A stretch of 64,000 bases of DNA from Qipengyuania gaetbuli (GTDB lineage: Bacteria; Pseudomonadota; Alphaproteobacteria; Sphingomonadales; Sphingomonadaceae), in NCBI RefSeq assembly GCF_020524765.1, contig NZ_JAIVLR010000001.1, forward strand, positions 992,001-1,056,000, written 5' to 3'. Below the pieces are notes generated by a model, which saw nothing but the letters and a program-made list of their open reading frames with translations, made no database searches and was not told the DNA's origin. Below are positions 19,738 to 27,886 of the stretch, piece after piece; within the stretch, counting starts at the first letter, position 1; every line of letters starts with the position of its first letter. A program made the translations under genes and the position numbers.

Positions 19738-21513
19738 TCAGTGTGCGTGGGCATCACCCGCGCCGCGGGGCACGCGGATCGAATCCACCAGCTTGCGGAT
19801 TTCGACCGGCGGGCTGGCGGTCATCTTCGACACCGCGATGGCGACGGCGAAGTTCAGCACCATTCCGACCACGCCGATCCCTTCGGGCGAGATGCCGAAG
19901 AGCCAGTTGTCCGCCACGTTCGCTGCCGGGTTCGCCAGCTTGAAGTAGAAGATGTAGCCGAAGGTGAAGGCGAGGCCCGTAACCATGCCCGCAATCGCCC
20001 CTTCCTTGTTCATGCGCTTCGAGAAGATGCCCATGAAGATGGCGGGGAACAGGCTGGCTGCGGCAAGGCCGAAGGCGAATGCCACCACCTGTGCCACCCA
20101 GCCCGGCGGGTAGATGCCGAGATAGCCTGCCACCACGATCGCTGCCGTTGCCGCAAGGCGCGCCGCCAGCAATTCGCCCTTCTCCGATATGTCGGGCTTG
20201 AAGGTCGACTTGAGCAAATCGTGGCTGACCGAGCTGGAAATCACCAGCAACAGGCCGGCAGCGGTCGACAATGCTGCGGCAAGCCCGCCGGCCGCGACCA
20301 GCGCAATCACCCAGCCCGGCAGATTGCCGATTTCCGGGTTGGCGAGGACCATGATGTCACGGTCGAGGTAGACCTCGTTCTCGCTGTCCGCGACCGGTGC
20401 GTTGGTGACGAGACGCTCACCCGAAGGACCGGTGCCTTCAGCGAAGGTCGGAGCGCCTTCAAACGCGTCGCCGCTGCGCACCTGCATCACCCCGTCGCCG
20501 TTCTTGTCCTGGAAGGCGATGAGATCGTTGCGCTCCCAGTTCTTGAACCAGCCCGGTGCTTCCGAATAGCTCGTCTCGTTGACCGTATCGATGAAGTTGA
20601 GGCGGGCAAAGGCGCCCACGGCAGGTGCGGTCGTGTAGAGCAGGGCGATGAAGATCAGCGCCCAGCCGGCCGACTTGCGGGCATCGGATGCCTTGGGAAC
20701 GGTGAAGAAGCGCACGATCACATGCGGCAGTCCCGCAGTCCCGACCATCAGGGCCAGCGTGATGCAGAACACATCGATCATGCTCTTTGACCCGTCGGTA
20801 TATTCCCCGAATCCCAGGTCGGTGAGCACCAGGTTGAGTTTCTGCAGCACGTACAGCCCGGACCCGTCGTTGACCTGGCTGCCCAGGCCGAACTGCGGGA
20901 TCGGATTGCCCGTGATCATGAAGCTCAGGAAGAAGGCCGGCACCATGTAGGCGAAGATCAGCACGCAATATTGCGCGACCTGCGTATAGGTGATGCCCTT
21001 CATCCCGCCGAGCACGGCATAGACGAAAACGATGCCCATGCCGATGATCACGCCCATGGTGATGTCGACGTCGAGGAAGCGCGAGAACACGATCCCCACG
21101 CCGCGCATCTGTCCGGCGATATAAGTGAAGCTGATGAAGATCAGGCAGATCACCGCGACCACGCGCGCGGTCTTGGAATAGTACCGCGTGCCGATGAAAT
21201 CGGGCACGGTGAACTGGCCGAACTTGCGCAGGTAAGGCGCCAGCAGGAGCGCCAGCATGACGTATCCGCCGGTCCAGCCCATCAGGTAGACCGAACCGTC
21301 ATAACCGAGGAAGGCGATCAGGCCCGCCATCGAGATGAAGCTTGCCGCGCTCATCCAGTCGGCAGCCGTGGCCATGCCGTTGACGACCGGGTTCACCCCG
21401 CCGCCGGCGACGTAGAACTCCTTCGTCGAACCTGCCCTGCTCCACAGGGCGATGCCGATGTAGAGTGCGAAGCTGGCGCCGACGAAGAGGTAGATCAGAG
21501 TTTGCGTGTCCAT
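19738..21513 (-). CDS. Sodium:solute symporter, ActP/acetate-permease-like (VC_2705 type)
   Basis: 591-residue SLC5 (SSS) family transporter with about 13-14 membrane segments; ATAADWMSAASFISMAG and the sodium-site region GGLAAALSTAAGLLLVISSSVSHDLL are typical. One long polar loop (about 310-385) contains an EF-hand-like DKNGDGVMQ. In this subfamily a small DUF4212 protein is encoded just before the symporter, as here, and members transport acetate or other short monocarboxylates. GGGAGGGG lies before the ATG. The location between acs/CrbSR genes supports acetate uptake; the substrate is inferred from context. Confidence 0.9.
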   Translation of the reverse strand: MDTQTLIYLFVGASFALYIGIALWSRAGSTKEFYVAGGGVNPVVNGMATAADWMSAASFISMAGLIAFLGYDGSVYLMGWTGGYVMLALLLAPYLRKFGQFTVPDFIGTRYYSKTARVVAVICLIFISFTYIAGQMRGVGIVFSRFLDVDITMGVIIGMGIVFVYAVLGGMKGITYTQVAQYCVLIFAYMVPAFFLSFMITGNPIPQFGLGSQVNDGSGLYVLQKLNLVLTDLGFGEYTDGSKSMIDVFCITLALMVGTAGLPHVIVRFFTVPKASDARKSAGWALIFIALLYTTAPAVGAFARLNFIDTVNETSYSEAPGWFKNWERNDLIAFQDKNGDGVMQVRSGDAFEGAPTFAEGTGPSGERLVTNAPVADSENEVYLDRDIMVLANPEIGNLPGWVIALVAAGGLAAALSTAAGLLLVISSSVSHDLLKSTFKPDISEKGELLAARLAATAAIVVAGYLGIYPPGWVAQVVAFAFGLAAASLFPAIFMGIFSKRMNKEGAIAGMVTGLAFTFGYIFYFKLANPAANVADNWLFGISPEGIGVVGMVLNFAVAIAVSKMTASPPVEIRKLVDSIRVPRGAGDAHAH

Positions 21514-21524
21514 GTTCCCCTCCC

Positions 21525-21803
21525 TCAGTCGTCGAGATCGTACTTGCGCTCGAGCTTCCGCATCTTGACGACGTAGTAGAAAATCAGCGCGATGAAGATG
21601 TAGATCGAGCCCTGCTGGGCGAACCAGAAGCCGAGCGGGTATCCGCCGATCATGAACTGGTCGAGGAACTCGCGGAACAGGATGCCTGCCCCGAAGGAAC
21701 AGGCGAACCAGATCGCCATGAGCGTGACCAGCAGGCGGACATTGTCACGCCAGTAGGCGCCCTCTGCCTCGCTGGTCTGGTGGGTATCGGTATCGTCTGA
21801 CAT
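21525..21803 (-). CDS. DUF4212 small membrane subunit paired with the symporter
   Basis: 92 residues with two membrane helices (about 23-45 and 62-82) and the conserved YWRDNVRLL start and AQQGSIYIFIALIFYY core of DUF4212. Family members are always encoded immediately before an SSS-family symporter and are thought to be its small subunit; the gene ends 11 bases before the symporter start. GGGGGAGG sits upstream of the ATG. A candidate regulator site lies about 110 bases upstream. Confidence 0.9.
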   Translation of the reverse strand: MSDDTDTHQTSEAEGAYWRDNVRLLVTLMAIWFACSFGAGILFREFLDQFMIGGYPLGFWFAQQGSIYIFIALIFYYVVKMRKLERKYDLDD

Positions 21804-21908
21804 GGCCTCCCCCTCGTATTCTTTTGGCGTCGTCTTGTGGTGTCTGCCACCCGCAGAAACGGGAGCATCAAGGGAAGGCTATGGGAGCGTGGCCCCCGCG
21901 ACGAGAGC

Positions 21909-21921
21909 GACATAAGTCTAA
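21909..21921 (-). promoter_or_regulatory. Possible acetate-regulator half-site upstream of DUF4212/symporter operon
   Basis: TTAGACTTATGTC (minus strand) lies in the 125-base gap between the exonuclease stop and the DUF4212 start. It agrees at 9 of 13 positions with TAAGACCTTCGTC found upstream of acs. If one regulator controls both acetate uptake and activation, this is a candidate site. Two examples are too few to define a motif. Confidence 0.25.
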
Positions 21922-21928
21922 TAGGGCC

Positions 21929-22603
21929 TCAACCCCGCAGAACCGAGCCCAACCGCGCGTCCGCAGGCAGCCTGCGCGCCTGGGCCAGCAGCAGTTCCGC
22001 CGCCGCCAGCGCGTCCGACAGCGCATCGTGCTGGTCGTAGGCGGGAAGGTTGTAGCGCGCCCGCACCGCGGCGAGGCGATAGGCTTCGCTGCCCACCAGG
22101 TTGGGGTGCAGCCTGCGCTCCAGTTCCAGCGTGCAGATGGCGCGCACCGGCAGCGCCTCGCCGAAGCAGGCGCGCGTCGTGCGCTCGATGACCTCAACCT
22201 CGATCGCGGCGCCATGAGCGACGAGCACGCGGCCCGACAGCGCCGAAACGAGCGGTTCGAGGACCTGCCGCAGCGGCTGGCCTTCGCGTGCGCGTTCCTC
22301 GCCGATGCCGTGCACGGTGACAGCGCCATCGTCGAGGCGCCGCGCGCTGCGGATGTCGAGCGACATGGCACCGTCCAGCGCGATCCCGCCGGTATCGAAG
22401 GCAAGCCATCCCGCCTGCAGGACGTGCGCATCGCGCGCGAGCCCGTCGAGCTCGAAATCGAGCGCCAGCAGCGCCGCCTCGCGCAGCGGCAGCTCGAGAG
22501 CGGGCCAATTAGCCCCGGCATAAGCGCGAAGCAGCTCCTGCCCGCTCTTCCCGAGCGCTGCGAGCCGGCGCCGGAAGCGCCAGTCGGCTATGCGCTCAAG
22601 CAA
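21929..22603 (-). CDS. DEDDh-family 3'-5' exonuclease (DnaQ-like)
   Basis: 224 residues. An N-terminal helical region (1-40) precedes an RNase-H-fold exonuclease domain. The first motif is LDFELDGL (Asp and Glu metal ligands) and the last is HDALSDALAAAELL (catalytic His and Asp). The middle motif, normally HNAxFD, reads AHGAAIEVEVI, so the second metal-binding Asp is replaced, perhaps by Glu. This gene is often found next to the DUF294 and DUF4212/symporter genes in proteobacteria. It overlaps the preceding gene by 8 bases. Whether it is an active nuclease is uncertain. Confidence 0.8.
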   Translation of the reverse strand: MLERIADWRFRRRLAALGKSGQELLRAYAGANWPALELPLREAALLALDFELDGLARDAHVLQAGWLAFDTGGIALDGAMSLDIRSARRLDDGAVTVHGIGEERAREGQPLRQVLEPLVSALSGRVLVAHGAAIEVEVIERTTRACFGEALPVRAICTLELERRLHPNLVGSEAYRLAAVRARYNLPAYDQHDALSDALAAAELLLAQARRLPADARLGSVLRG

Positions 22604-24458
22604 TCCCGCCTGCCAGGTTGCGCTTCAGCGAATCCAGCCCGCCGCTGATGACCGAGAACGCATCCTTCAGGTAATCCCGCTCGAGCGGGGAGAGGGCCGC
22701 AGGGGCAATCGCATTGTCGGGCGCGGTGCCCGCACGGACCTGCGCGGCCTGGTGTGAGATACGCAACTCGCTCACCAGCAGGAAGGCGTCCTTCAGGCTT
22801 TCGGCATCGCCGCGCGCCATGCGTCCGGCGGCAGCCAGGGCCTCCAGCCGCTCGATCGTGCCGACCGCGGGCAGCCCCTCCGCCAGCGCGAAGGTGCGGG
22901 CGATGTCGATCACCGGCAGGATGGCCTGTGCCTTGGCATCGAAGACCTTCTTCCCGTCCTCTGACTTTTCCAGCACGAGGTTGCGGAAGAAGCCCAGCGG
23001 CACCTTGCTGCGCTGCGCATCGCGGGCAAGGAAGCTGAGGAACAGGCCCGAACCGCGTGCCTTGTCGACGACGTCCTCGTGCAGGGCCTGCGCCATGGCC
23101 GCATCGCCGTAGACTGCGCGCATGTCGAAATAGATCGTTGCGCGCAGGATGCGGTCCTCATCCGGATTGGCGATCCAGCGGCCGTAACGCTCGCTCCATT
23201 CGCTGCGGGTGAGGCGCTGTTCGGCGTTCTTCGCCATGATGCCGCCCTTGCAATAGACGAAGCCGCATTCGTCGAGCAGGTCGGATATTCGCGCGCCGAG
23301 CGCCGCGAAATATTCGCGCCCGCTTTCGTCCACGCGGTCGTCCATGACGATGCCGTTGTCCTGGTCCGAGCCGACCAGCTGCTCCCCCCGCGCGAGCGAG
23401 CCGAAGACCAGCAGCGCATAGGGAACCGGCGGCGGTCCCAGTTCCGCCTCGGCAAGCTCGGCCGCGCGCCGGTGGACCGCTTCGCCCAGCGCGGAGGTGA
23501 ACCGCATCGTGTGTTCGGCATGGAAGCCGCCCGCATCCATCCGCGCAAAGCCTTCGGGTATCTGGCGCGCCGCTGCGACCAGCGCCTGCGGGCCGGCGGC
23601 CTTCGCCACCAGCATGCCGGTATCGATGGCGCTGTCGCCGAGATAGGCGAGGATGTCTGTCGCGCTGAGGATGGCGACCAGTTCCCCTGCCGAACCCAGC
23701 ACGGGAATATGGCGGAATCCGCCAGCCGCCATCAGCGCCATCGCCTCTGCCGCAGTGGCGTGGCGCGGCAAGGTGCGCGGCGCAGCGGTCATGACCTCGC
23801 GGATCGGCCTGTCGAAATCGGTCCGCGCGGCGACCACGCGCTTGCGCAAATCCTTGTCGGTGAAGATGCCGACCAGCCGGCCGTCCTCGCAGATCGCCAG
23901 CGTGCTCACGTCCCGCTCGCTCATCAACGTGGCGGCATCGGCAATGCTGAGGCCGGGTTCGCAGGACACCGGCTGCTTGTGCACCAGCAGCTGCTCGATG
24001 GTCGCGTGCTGGAGCGTGCTCGGCCGTTTGAGCCGCAGGTCGCGCACGGCGCTGCGGATGCGTTCCGTCTCGCTTTCATTGAAATAGTCGCGCACGGCGT
24101 CGCATTCGCTGCGCAGGCGGTGGAACTCCTCGCCCGGCAGGCAATAGACCAGCGTGTCTTCCAGCGCCGTGGTGGTGTTGCGCACCTCTCCCCCGCGCAG
24201 GAGCGACGGGAAGGCGAAGCTGCCGCCGCGCCCGAGCCGCATGGTCAGTTCCTCCCCCGCGAGGCGCAGTTCGACCGATCCGGAGCGAACGATGAACAGC
24301 AGGTCGTTGTGCGAACCCGCCTCGAGGATCGTGTCCCCGGCCCGGAAATAGCGCACCGTCACCCGCCGCGCGATTGCGGCGATGCGGTCCGCGTCCAGCC
24401 TGCCGAAGGGCGACAAATCGCCCAGGAAGGACCGGATCTCGCTCAGCTCGCTGGCCAT
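22596..24458 (-). CDS. cNMP-binding / CBS / DUF294 nucleotidyltransferase-like protein
   Basis: 620 residues in four parts: a cyclic-nucleotide-binding-like beta-roll (about 10-135, FRAGDTILEAGSHND), a pair of CBS domains (about 155-270, e.g. DVSTLAICEDGRLVGIFTDKDL), a GlnD-like nucleotidyltransferase domain (DUF294; FGSLARGEQLVGSDQDNGIV at about 350-370 with the GS...DxD catalytic pattern), and a C-terminal substrate-binding helical domain. Such proteins look like adenine-nucleotide-sensing modifiers, but no target has been assigned here. It is coupled to the exonuclease gene and belongs to the acetate block, suggesting a link between energy charge and acetate use. Confidence 0.9.
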   Translation of the reverse strand: MASELSEIRSFLGDLSPFGRLDADRIAAIARRVTVRYFRAGDTILEAGSHNDLLFIVRSGSVELRLAGEELTMRLGRGGSFAFPSLLRGGEVRNTTTALEDTLVYCLPGEEFHRLRSECDAVRDYFNESETERIRSAVRDLRLKRPSTLQHATIEQLLVHKQPVSCEPGLSIADAATLMSERDVSTLAICEDGRLVGIFTDKDLRKRVVAARTDFDRPIREVMTAAPRTLPRHATAAEAMALMAAGGFRHIPVLGSAGELVAILSATDILAYLGDSAIDTGMLVAKAAGPQALVAAARQIPEGFARMDAGGFHAEHTMRFTSALGEAVHRRAAELAEAELGPPPVPYALLVFGSLARGEQLVGSDQDNGIVMDDRVDESGREYFAALGARISDLLDECGFVYCKGGIMAKNAEQRLTRSEWSERYGRWIANPDEDRILRATIYFDMRAVYGDAAMAQALHEDVVDKARGSGLFLSFLARDAQRSKVPLGFFRNLVLEKSEDGKKVFDAKAQAILPVIDIARTFALAEGLPAVGTIERLEALAAAGRMARGDAESLKDAFLLVSELRISHQAAQVRAGTAPDNAIAPAALSPLERDYLKDAFSVISGGLDSLKRNLAGGIA

Positions 24459-24540
24459 GCGCGAAGCCTAGCACCATTGGTGCCGCTTCGTCGCATCGAC
24501 TTTAGTCCAAGTGGCACAGGGGCGCGAAGACCCCGGCCGC

Positions 24541-25761
24541 TCAGCCGTGCTTGGCGATGAAATCCTCGACCACCGGGGCGATCTTCGTGCGCCACCTGCT
24601 GCCGTTGAAGATGCCGTAATGCCCGGCGCCTTCGGCCATGTAATAACGCTTCTTCGATGCCTTGAGATTGGGTGTGAGGTCGAGCGCAGCCTTGGTCTGG
24701 CCGAGGCCGGAGATGTCGTCGCGCTCGCCCTCGATCGCCAGCAGCGCGGTCTGCGTGATGTCGCCGAGGTCGATCAGCTTGCCGCGGTGCATGAAAGTAC
24801 CATTCGGGATCGCATGGTCCTGGAACACCTCTTTCACCGTCTGGAGGTAGAATTCCGCGGTCATGTCGCAGACGCTGCGGTATTCGTCGTAGAAATCCTT
24901 GGTCGCTTGCGCGCTCGCCTCGTCGCCCACGGTGAGGTGTTTGAACATCTCGTAGTGGCTCATCATGTGATTACCGAGGTTCATGCTCATGAAGCCGGCG
25001 AGCTGCATGAAACCGGGGTACACGTCGCGCCCGGCACCGCGATACTGCATCGGCACGGTGGCGATGACATTGTGGCGGAACCACTCGATCGGGCGTTCCA
25101 TGGCAAGGTCGTTGACGCTGGTCGGCGAACAGCGCGTGTCGATCGGACCGCCCATCATGGTCAGCGTCTTCGGCGTGCAGGGGTGCTTGTCGCGGTTCAT
25201 GATCGCCGTCGCGGCGAACACGGGGACCGAGGGCTGGCACACGGCCATGGCGTGCGCGCCCGGACCGATATGGTCGAGGAACTCGATGACGTAATCCATG
25301 TAATCGTCGAGGTCGAAATGCCCCTCGTGCAGCGGCACGTTGCGCGCATCGGCCCAGTCGGTGACGTAGACGACGTAGTTTTCGAGCATCCGCTCGACCG
25401 TGCCGCGCAGCAGCGTGGCGTAGTGTCCGCTCATCGGAGCGACGATGAGGAGACGCGGAGCGTCTTCGGGCAGGTTCTCGCGGTGGAAGCGTTTCAGGTC
25501 GCCGAACGGCTTGTTGAGCACGGTCGCCTCGACGACCGGCCAGTGCTTGCCGCCCGCTTCCACGCTGTCGATGCCCCAGGCCGGCTTGCCATAGGTGGCG
25601 GTGGCATGGGCGAAGACTTCCAGCGCGCTCGCGGCGACGGGCCCCATCCCCATATAGCCGAAGGGCATGGCGGGATTGGACAGCATCTCCGCCCCGATCG
25701 AGGCCCAGGCGCTGGCGCTCGACAGCCAGCTGCGCTGCAATTCATAGGCGTGATAAAGCAT
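24541..25761 (-). CDS. phaZ: Intracellular polyhydroxyalkanoate (PHB) depolymerase
   Basis: 406 residues of the cytoplasmic PHB depolymerase family, which mobilises stored polyhydroxybutyrate. The nucleophile motif is AVCQPSVP with Cys175 in place of the usual lipase serine. The C-terminal GHYGIFNGSRWR holds the catalytic His; the start MLYHAYELQR and the ending block VEDFIAKHG are typical. The correct start is at 25761: the open frame extends over 2 kb further upstream only as the antisense of the ABC exporter. The divergent promoter region carries TGC-rich repeats that may be a PhaR-type operator. Confidence 0.93.
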   Translation of the reverse strand: MLYHAYELQRSWLSSASAWASIGAEMLSNPAMPFGYMGMGPVAASALEVFAHATATYGKPAWGIDSVEAGGKHWPVVEATVLNKPFGDLKRFHRENLPEDAPRLLIVAPMSGHYATLLRGTVERMLENYVVYVTDWADARNVPLHEGHFDLDDYMDYVIEFLDHIGPGAHAMAVCQPSVPVFAATAIMNRDKHPCTPKTLTMMGGPIDTRCSPTSVNDLAMERPIEWFRHNVIATVPMQYRGAGRDVYPGFMQLAGFMSMNLGNHMMSHYEMFKHLTVGDEASAQATKDFYDEYRSVCDMTAEFYLQTVKEVFQDHAIPNGTFMHRGKLIDLGDITQTALLAIEGERDDISGLGQTKAALDLTPNLKASKKRYYMAEGAGHYGIFNGSRWRTKIAPVVEDFIAKHG

Positions 25762-25842
25762 CGGCGTCCCCTGCTGCCCGCGCTGTTGTGTTATCGCTGC
25801 GGGCACTCCTTGAAAAAAGGCAGTCTGCCGAGCGATCGATCG

Positions 25843-25857
25843 TTGTGCAATGCACAA
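25843..25857. promoter_or_regulatory. TTGTGC-N3-GCACAA palindrome, candidate PHB regulator site
   Basis: A perfect 6-3-6 inverted repeat lies 86 bases upstream of the phaZ start. It is followed within 20 bases by further TGC-containing half-sites (GTGCAAAAGTGCC). PhaR-type regulators of PHB genes in alphaproteobacteria bind TGC-rich repeats, so this is a plausible operator for phaZ; the oppositely oriented ABC gene could share it. The palindrome is seen; the regulator is inferred. Confidence 0.4.
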
Positions 25858-25926
25858 AACGTGCAAAAGTGCCCGAATTGCGCCTCGCCTGTGGATTTTG
25901 CGCCGCAGCGAGCCTAGTTGACCGGC

Positions 25927-27738
25927 ATGGACGAGACGGGTTCGAACGAAAAGAAGCGCCGCAAGCTGTTCCGCCGCGACAAGGATGCGGAACCGCGCAG
26001 CCTCAAGCCGCTGCGCATGGTGTTCGAGGAAGCGCGCAAATATCCCGGCCACGTGGCGATGGCGCTGGTTGCGCTGGTCGTAACCGCGGCCGCCACCCTC
26101 GCCATTCCGGCAGGCTTCAAGCTGGTGGTCGACCGCGGCTTTGCCGGCGATGGCGGCGATATAGGCCGCTGGTTCCAGTACCTGCTGCTGATCGTCGGCG
26201 TGCTCGCCATGGGCACGGCCGCGCGGTTCTATTTCGTCAGCTGGCTGGGCGAACGCGTGGTCGCCGACGTGCGCATGCGCGTGCAGGCCAACCTCCTGCG
26301 CCTGGCGCCGGGCTTCTACGAAGAGAACAGCCCCAAGGAAATCTCCAGCCGCATGACCAGCGACACCGCGCTGATCGAGCAGGTCGTGGGCACCACGATT
26401 TCCGTCGCGCTGCGCAATTTCCTCGTCGCAGTGGGCGGCACGATCTACCTTTTCACGCTGGTCCCCAGCCTGACGCTGGGCCTGTTCCTGATCATCCCTG
26501 CGATAACCATCCCCATCACCGTCTTCGGACGCCGCCTGCGCACGGTCAGCCGTACCAGCCAGGACCGCGTGGCCGACATCGGCGCGATGGTGACCGAAGT
26601 GCTGTCGGCGATGAAGATCGTCCAGGGCTTCAACCAGGAAGCGCGCGAGCACGAACGTTTCGGCGCCGCGGTCGAGCGCACCTTTTCGGTCGCCAAGCGC
26701 CGCATCCTCATCCGCGCGGTGCTGACGGCCTGCATCATCCTGTTCATCTTCGGCGGGATCACAGTGCTGGTCTGGCGCGGCGCGGAAGCCGCCAACGCCG
26801 GCACGATCAGCTACGGCACGATCTTCGCCTTCGTGCTGACGGCCGGCCTCGTCGCCGGAGCCTTCGGTGCCCTGACGGAAGTCTACGGCGATCTCCTGCG
26901 CGCCTCGGGCGCGGCCAGCCGCCTGACCGAGCTGCTGGAGGAAAAACCGACCATCGCTCCGCCCGCGCGCCCCGAAGCCCTGCCCGAGCCGCCGCGCGGC
27001 AGCCTGTCGTTCCGCAACGTGACTTTCCGCTATCCTACGCGACTGGAAACCCCGGCGCTCGCCGATTTCAGCCTCGAGATCGAGCCGGGCGAGACGGTCG
27101 CCATCGTCGGCCCTTCGGGCGGCGGCAAGTCGACCATCTTCCAGCTGGCAGAGCGGTTCTATGACCCGCAGGCCGGCAGCGTGCGCATCGACGGCATCCC
27201 GCTGACCAGCGCCGATCCGGCCGAAATCCGCCGCCGCATCGCTTTCGTGCCGCAGGAAGGCGTACTGTTTTCTGCCAGCGCGCGCGACAATCTGCGCTAC
27301 GGCAATTGGGATGCGTCGGAAGAGGACATCTGGACCGCTGCGCGCGCCGCCAATGCCGCCGAATTCCTCGAAAAGCTCCCCCAGGGCCTCGACACCTATC
27401 TCGGCGAGAACGGTACGCAGCTGTCGGGCGGCCAGCGCCAGCGTGTCGCGATTGCCCGTGCGCTGCTGCGCGATGCTCCGATCCTGCTGCTGGACGAGGC
27501 GACGAGCGCGCTCGATGCCGAGAGCGAGCGGCTGGTGCAGGACGCGCTCGAACGGCTGATGGAAGACCGCACCACGCTGGTCATCGCTCACCGCCTCGCC
27601 ACCGTGCGCGCCGCCGACCGGATCGTGGTGATGGAGGAGGGGCGCATCGTCGAGCAGGGCACGCACGACCAGCTGGCATCCGCAGGCGGCCTCTATGCCC
27701 GCCTCGCATCGCTGCAGTTCACGCTCGAAAGCGCCTGA
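25927..27738 (+). CDS. ABC exporter, fused permease and ATPase (MsbA/lipid or peptide exporter type)
   Basis: 603-residue half-transporter: six membrane helices in about residues 35-330, then an ATPase domain with Walker A (GPSGGGKST, about 393-401), the Q loop, signature LSGGQRQRVAIARAL, Walker B (ILLLDEATSALD) and H loop (LVIAHRLATVRAADRI). It works as a homodimer exporting lipids, peptides or drugs; the substrate is not evident. ATG at 25927 is preferred; a TTG at 25918 in the same frame is possible. Neither has a strong ribosome site. It is divergent from phaZ. Confidence 0.93.
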   Translation: MDETGSNEKKRRKLFRRDKDAEPRSLKPLRMVFEEARKYPGHVAMALVALVVTAAATLAIPAGFKLVVDRGFAGDGGDIGRWFQYLLLIVGVLAMGTAARFYFVSWLGERVVADVRMRVQANLLRLAPGFYEENSPKEISSRMTSDTALIEQVVGTTISVALRNFLVAVGGTIYLFTLVPSLTLGLFLIIPAITIPITVFGRRLRTVSRTSQDRVADIGAMVTEVLSAMKIVQGFNQEAREHERFGAAVERTFSVAKRRILIRAVLTACIILFIFGGITVLVWRGAEAANAGTISYGTIFAFVLTAGLVAGAFGALTEVYGDLLRASGAASRLTELLEEKPTIAPPARPEALPEPPRGSLSFRNVTFRYPTRLETPALADFSLEIEPGETVAIVGPSGGGKSTIFQLAERFYDPQAGSVRIDGIPLTSADPAEIRRRIAFVPQEGVLFSASARDNLRYGNWDASEEDIWTAARAANAAEFLEKLPQGLDTYLGENGTQLSGGQRQRVAIARALLRDAPILLLDEATSALDAESERLVQDALERLMEDRTTLVIAHRLATVRAADRIVVMEEGRIVEQGTHDQLASAGGLYARLASLQFTLESA

Positions 27739-27886
27739 CAAACCGCCCTTTCAGGGACGAAAATCGACCAATCCCCTTGCGGGCACGACGAAAGGCGACC
27801 GCGCCGCGCGCCTGCTGCTAGCAAGGCTGCGCACGGCCCTACGCGCGCGGGGGAGCACGCGAGGCCGGGACGAAAGGACAACACAC

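Noticed and set aside
20489-20520. EF-hand-like DKNGDGVMQ in the symporter loop as a calcium sensor
   Set aside because: A single motif lies in a long polar loop. One EF-hand-like string is not enough to claim calcium control.
24541-27741. A 3.2-kb open frame on the minus strand reading through phaZ upstream
   Set aside because: Only its last 406 codons are phaZ. The upstream part is antisense to the ABC exporter, with low-complexity Arg/His/Gly composition typical of GC-rich shadow frames.
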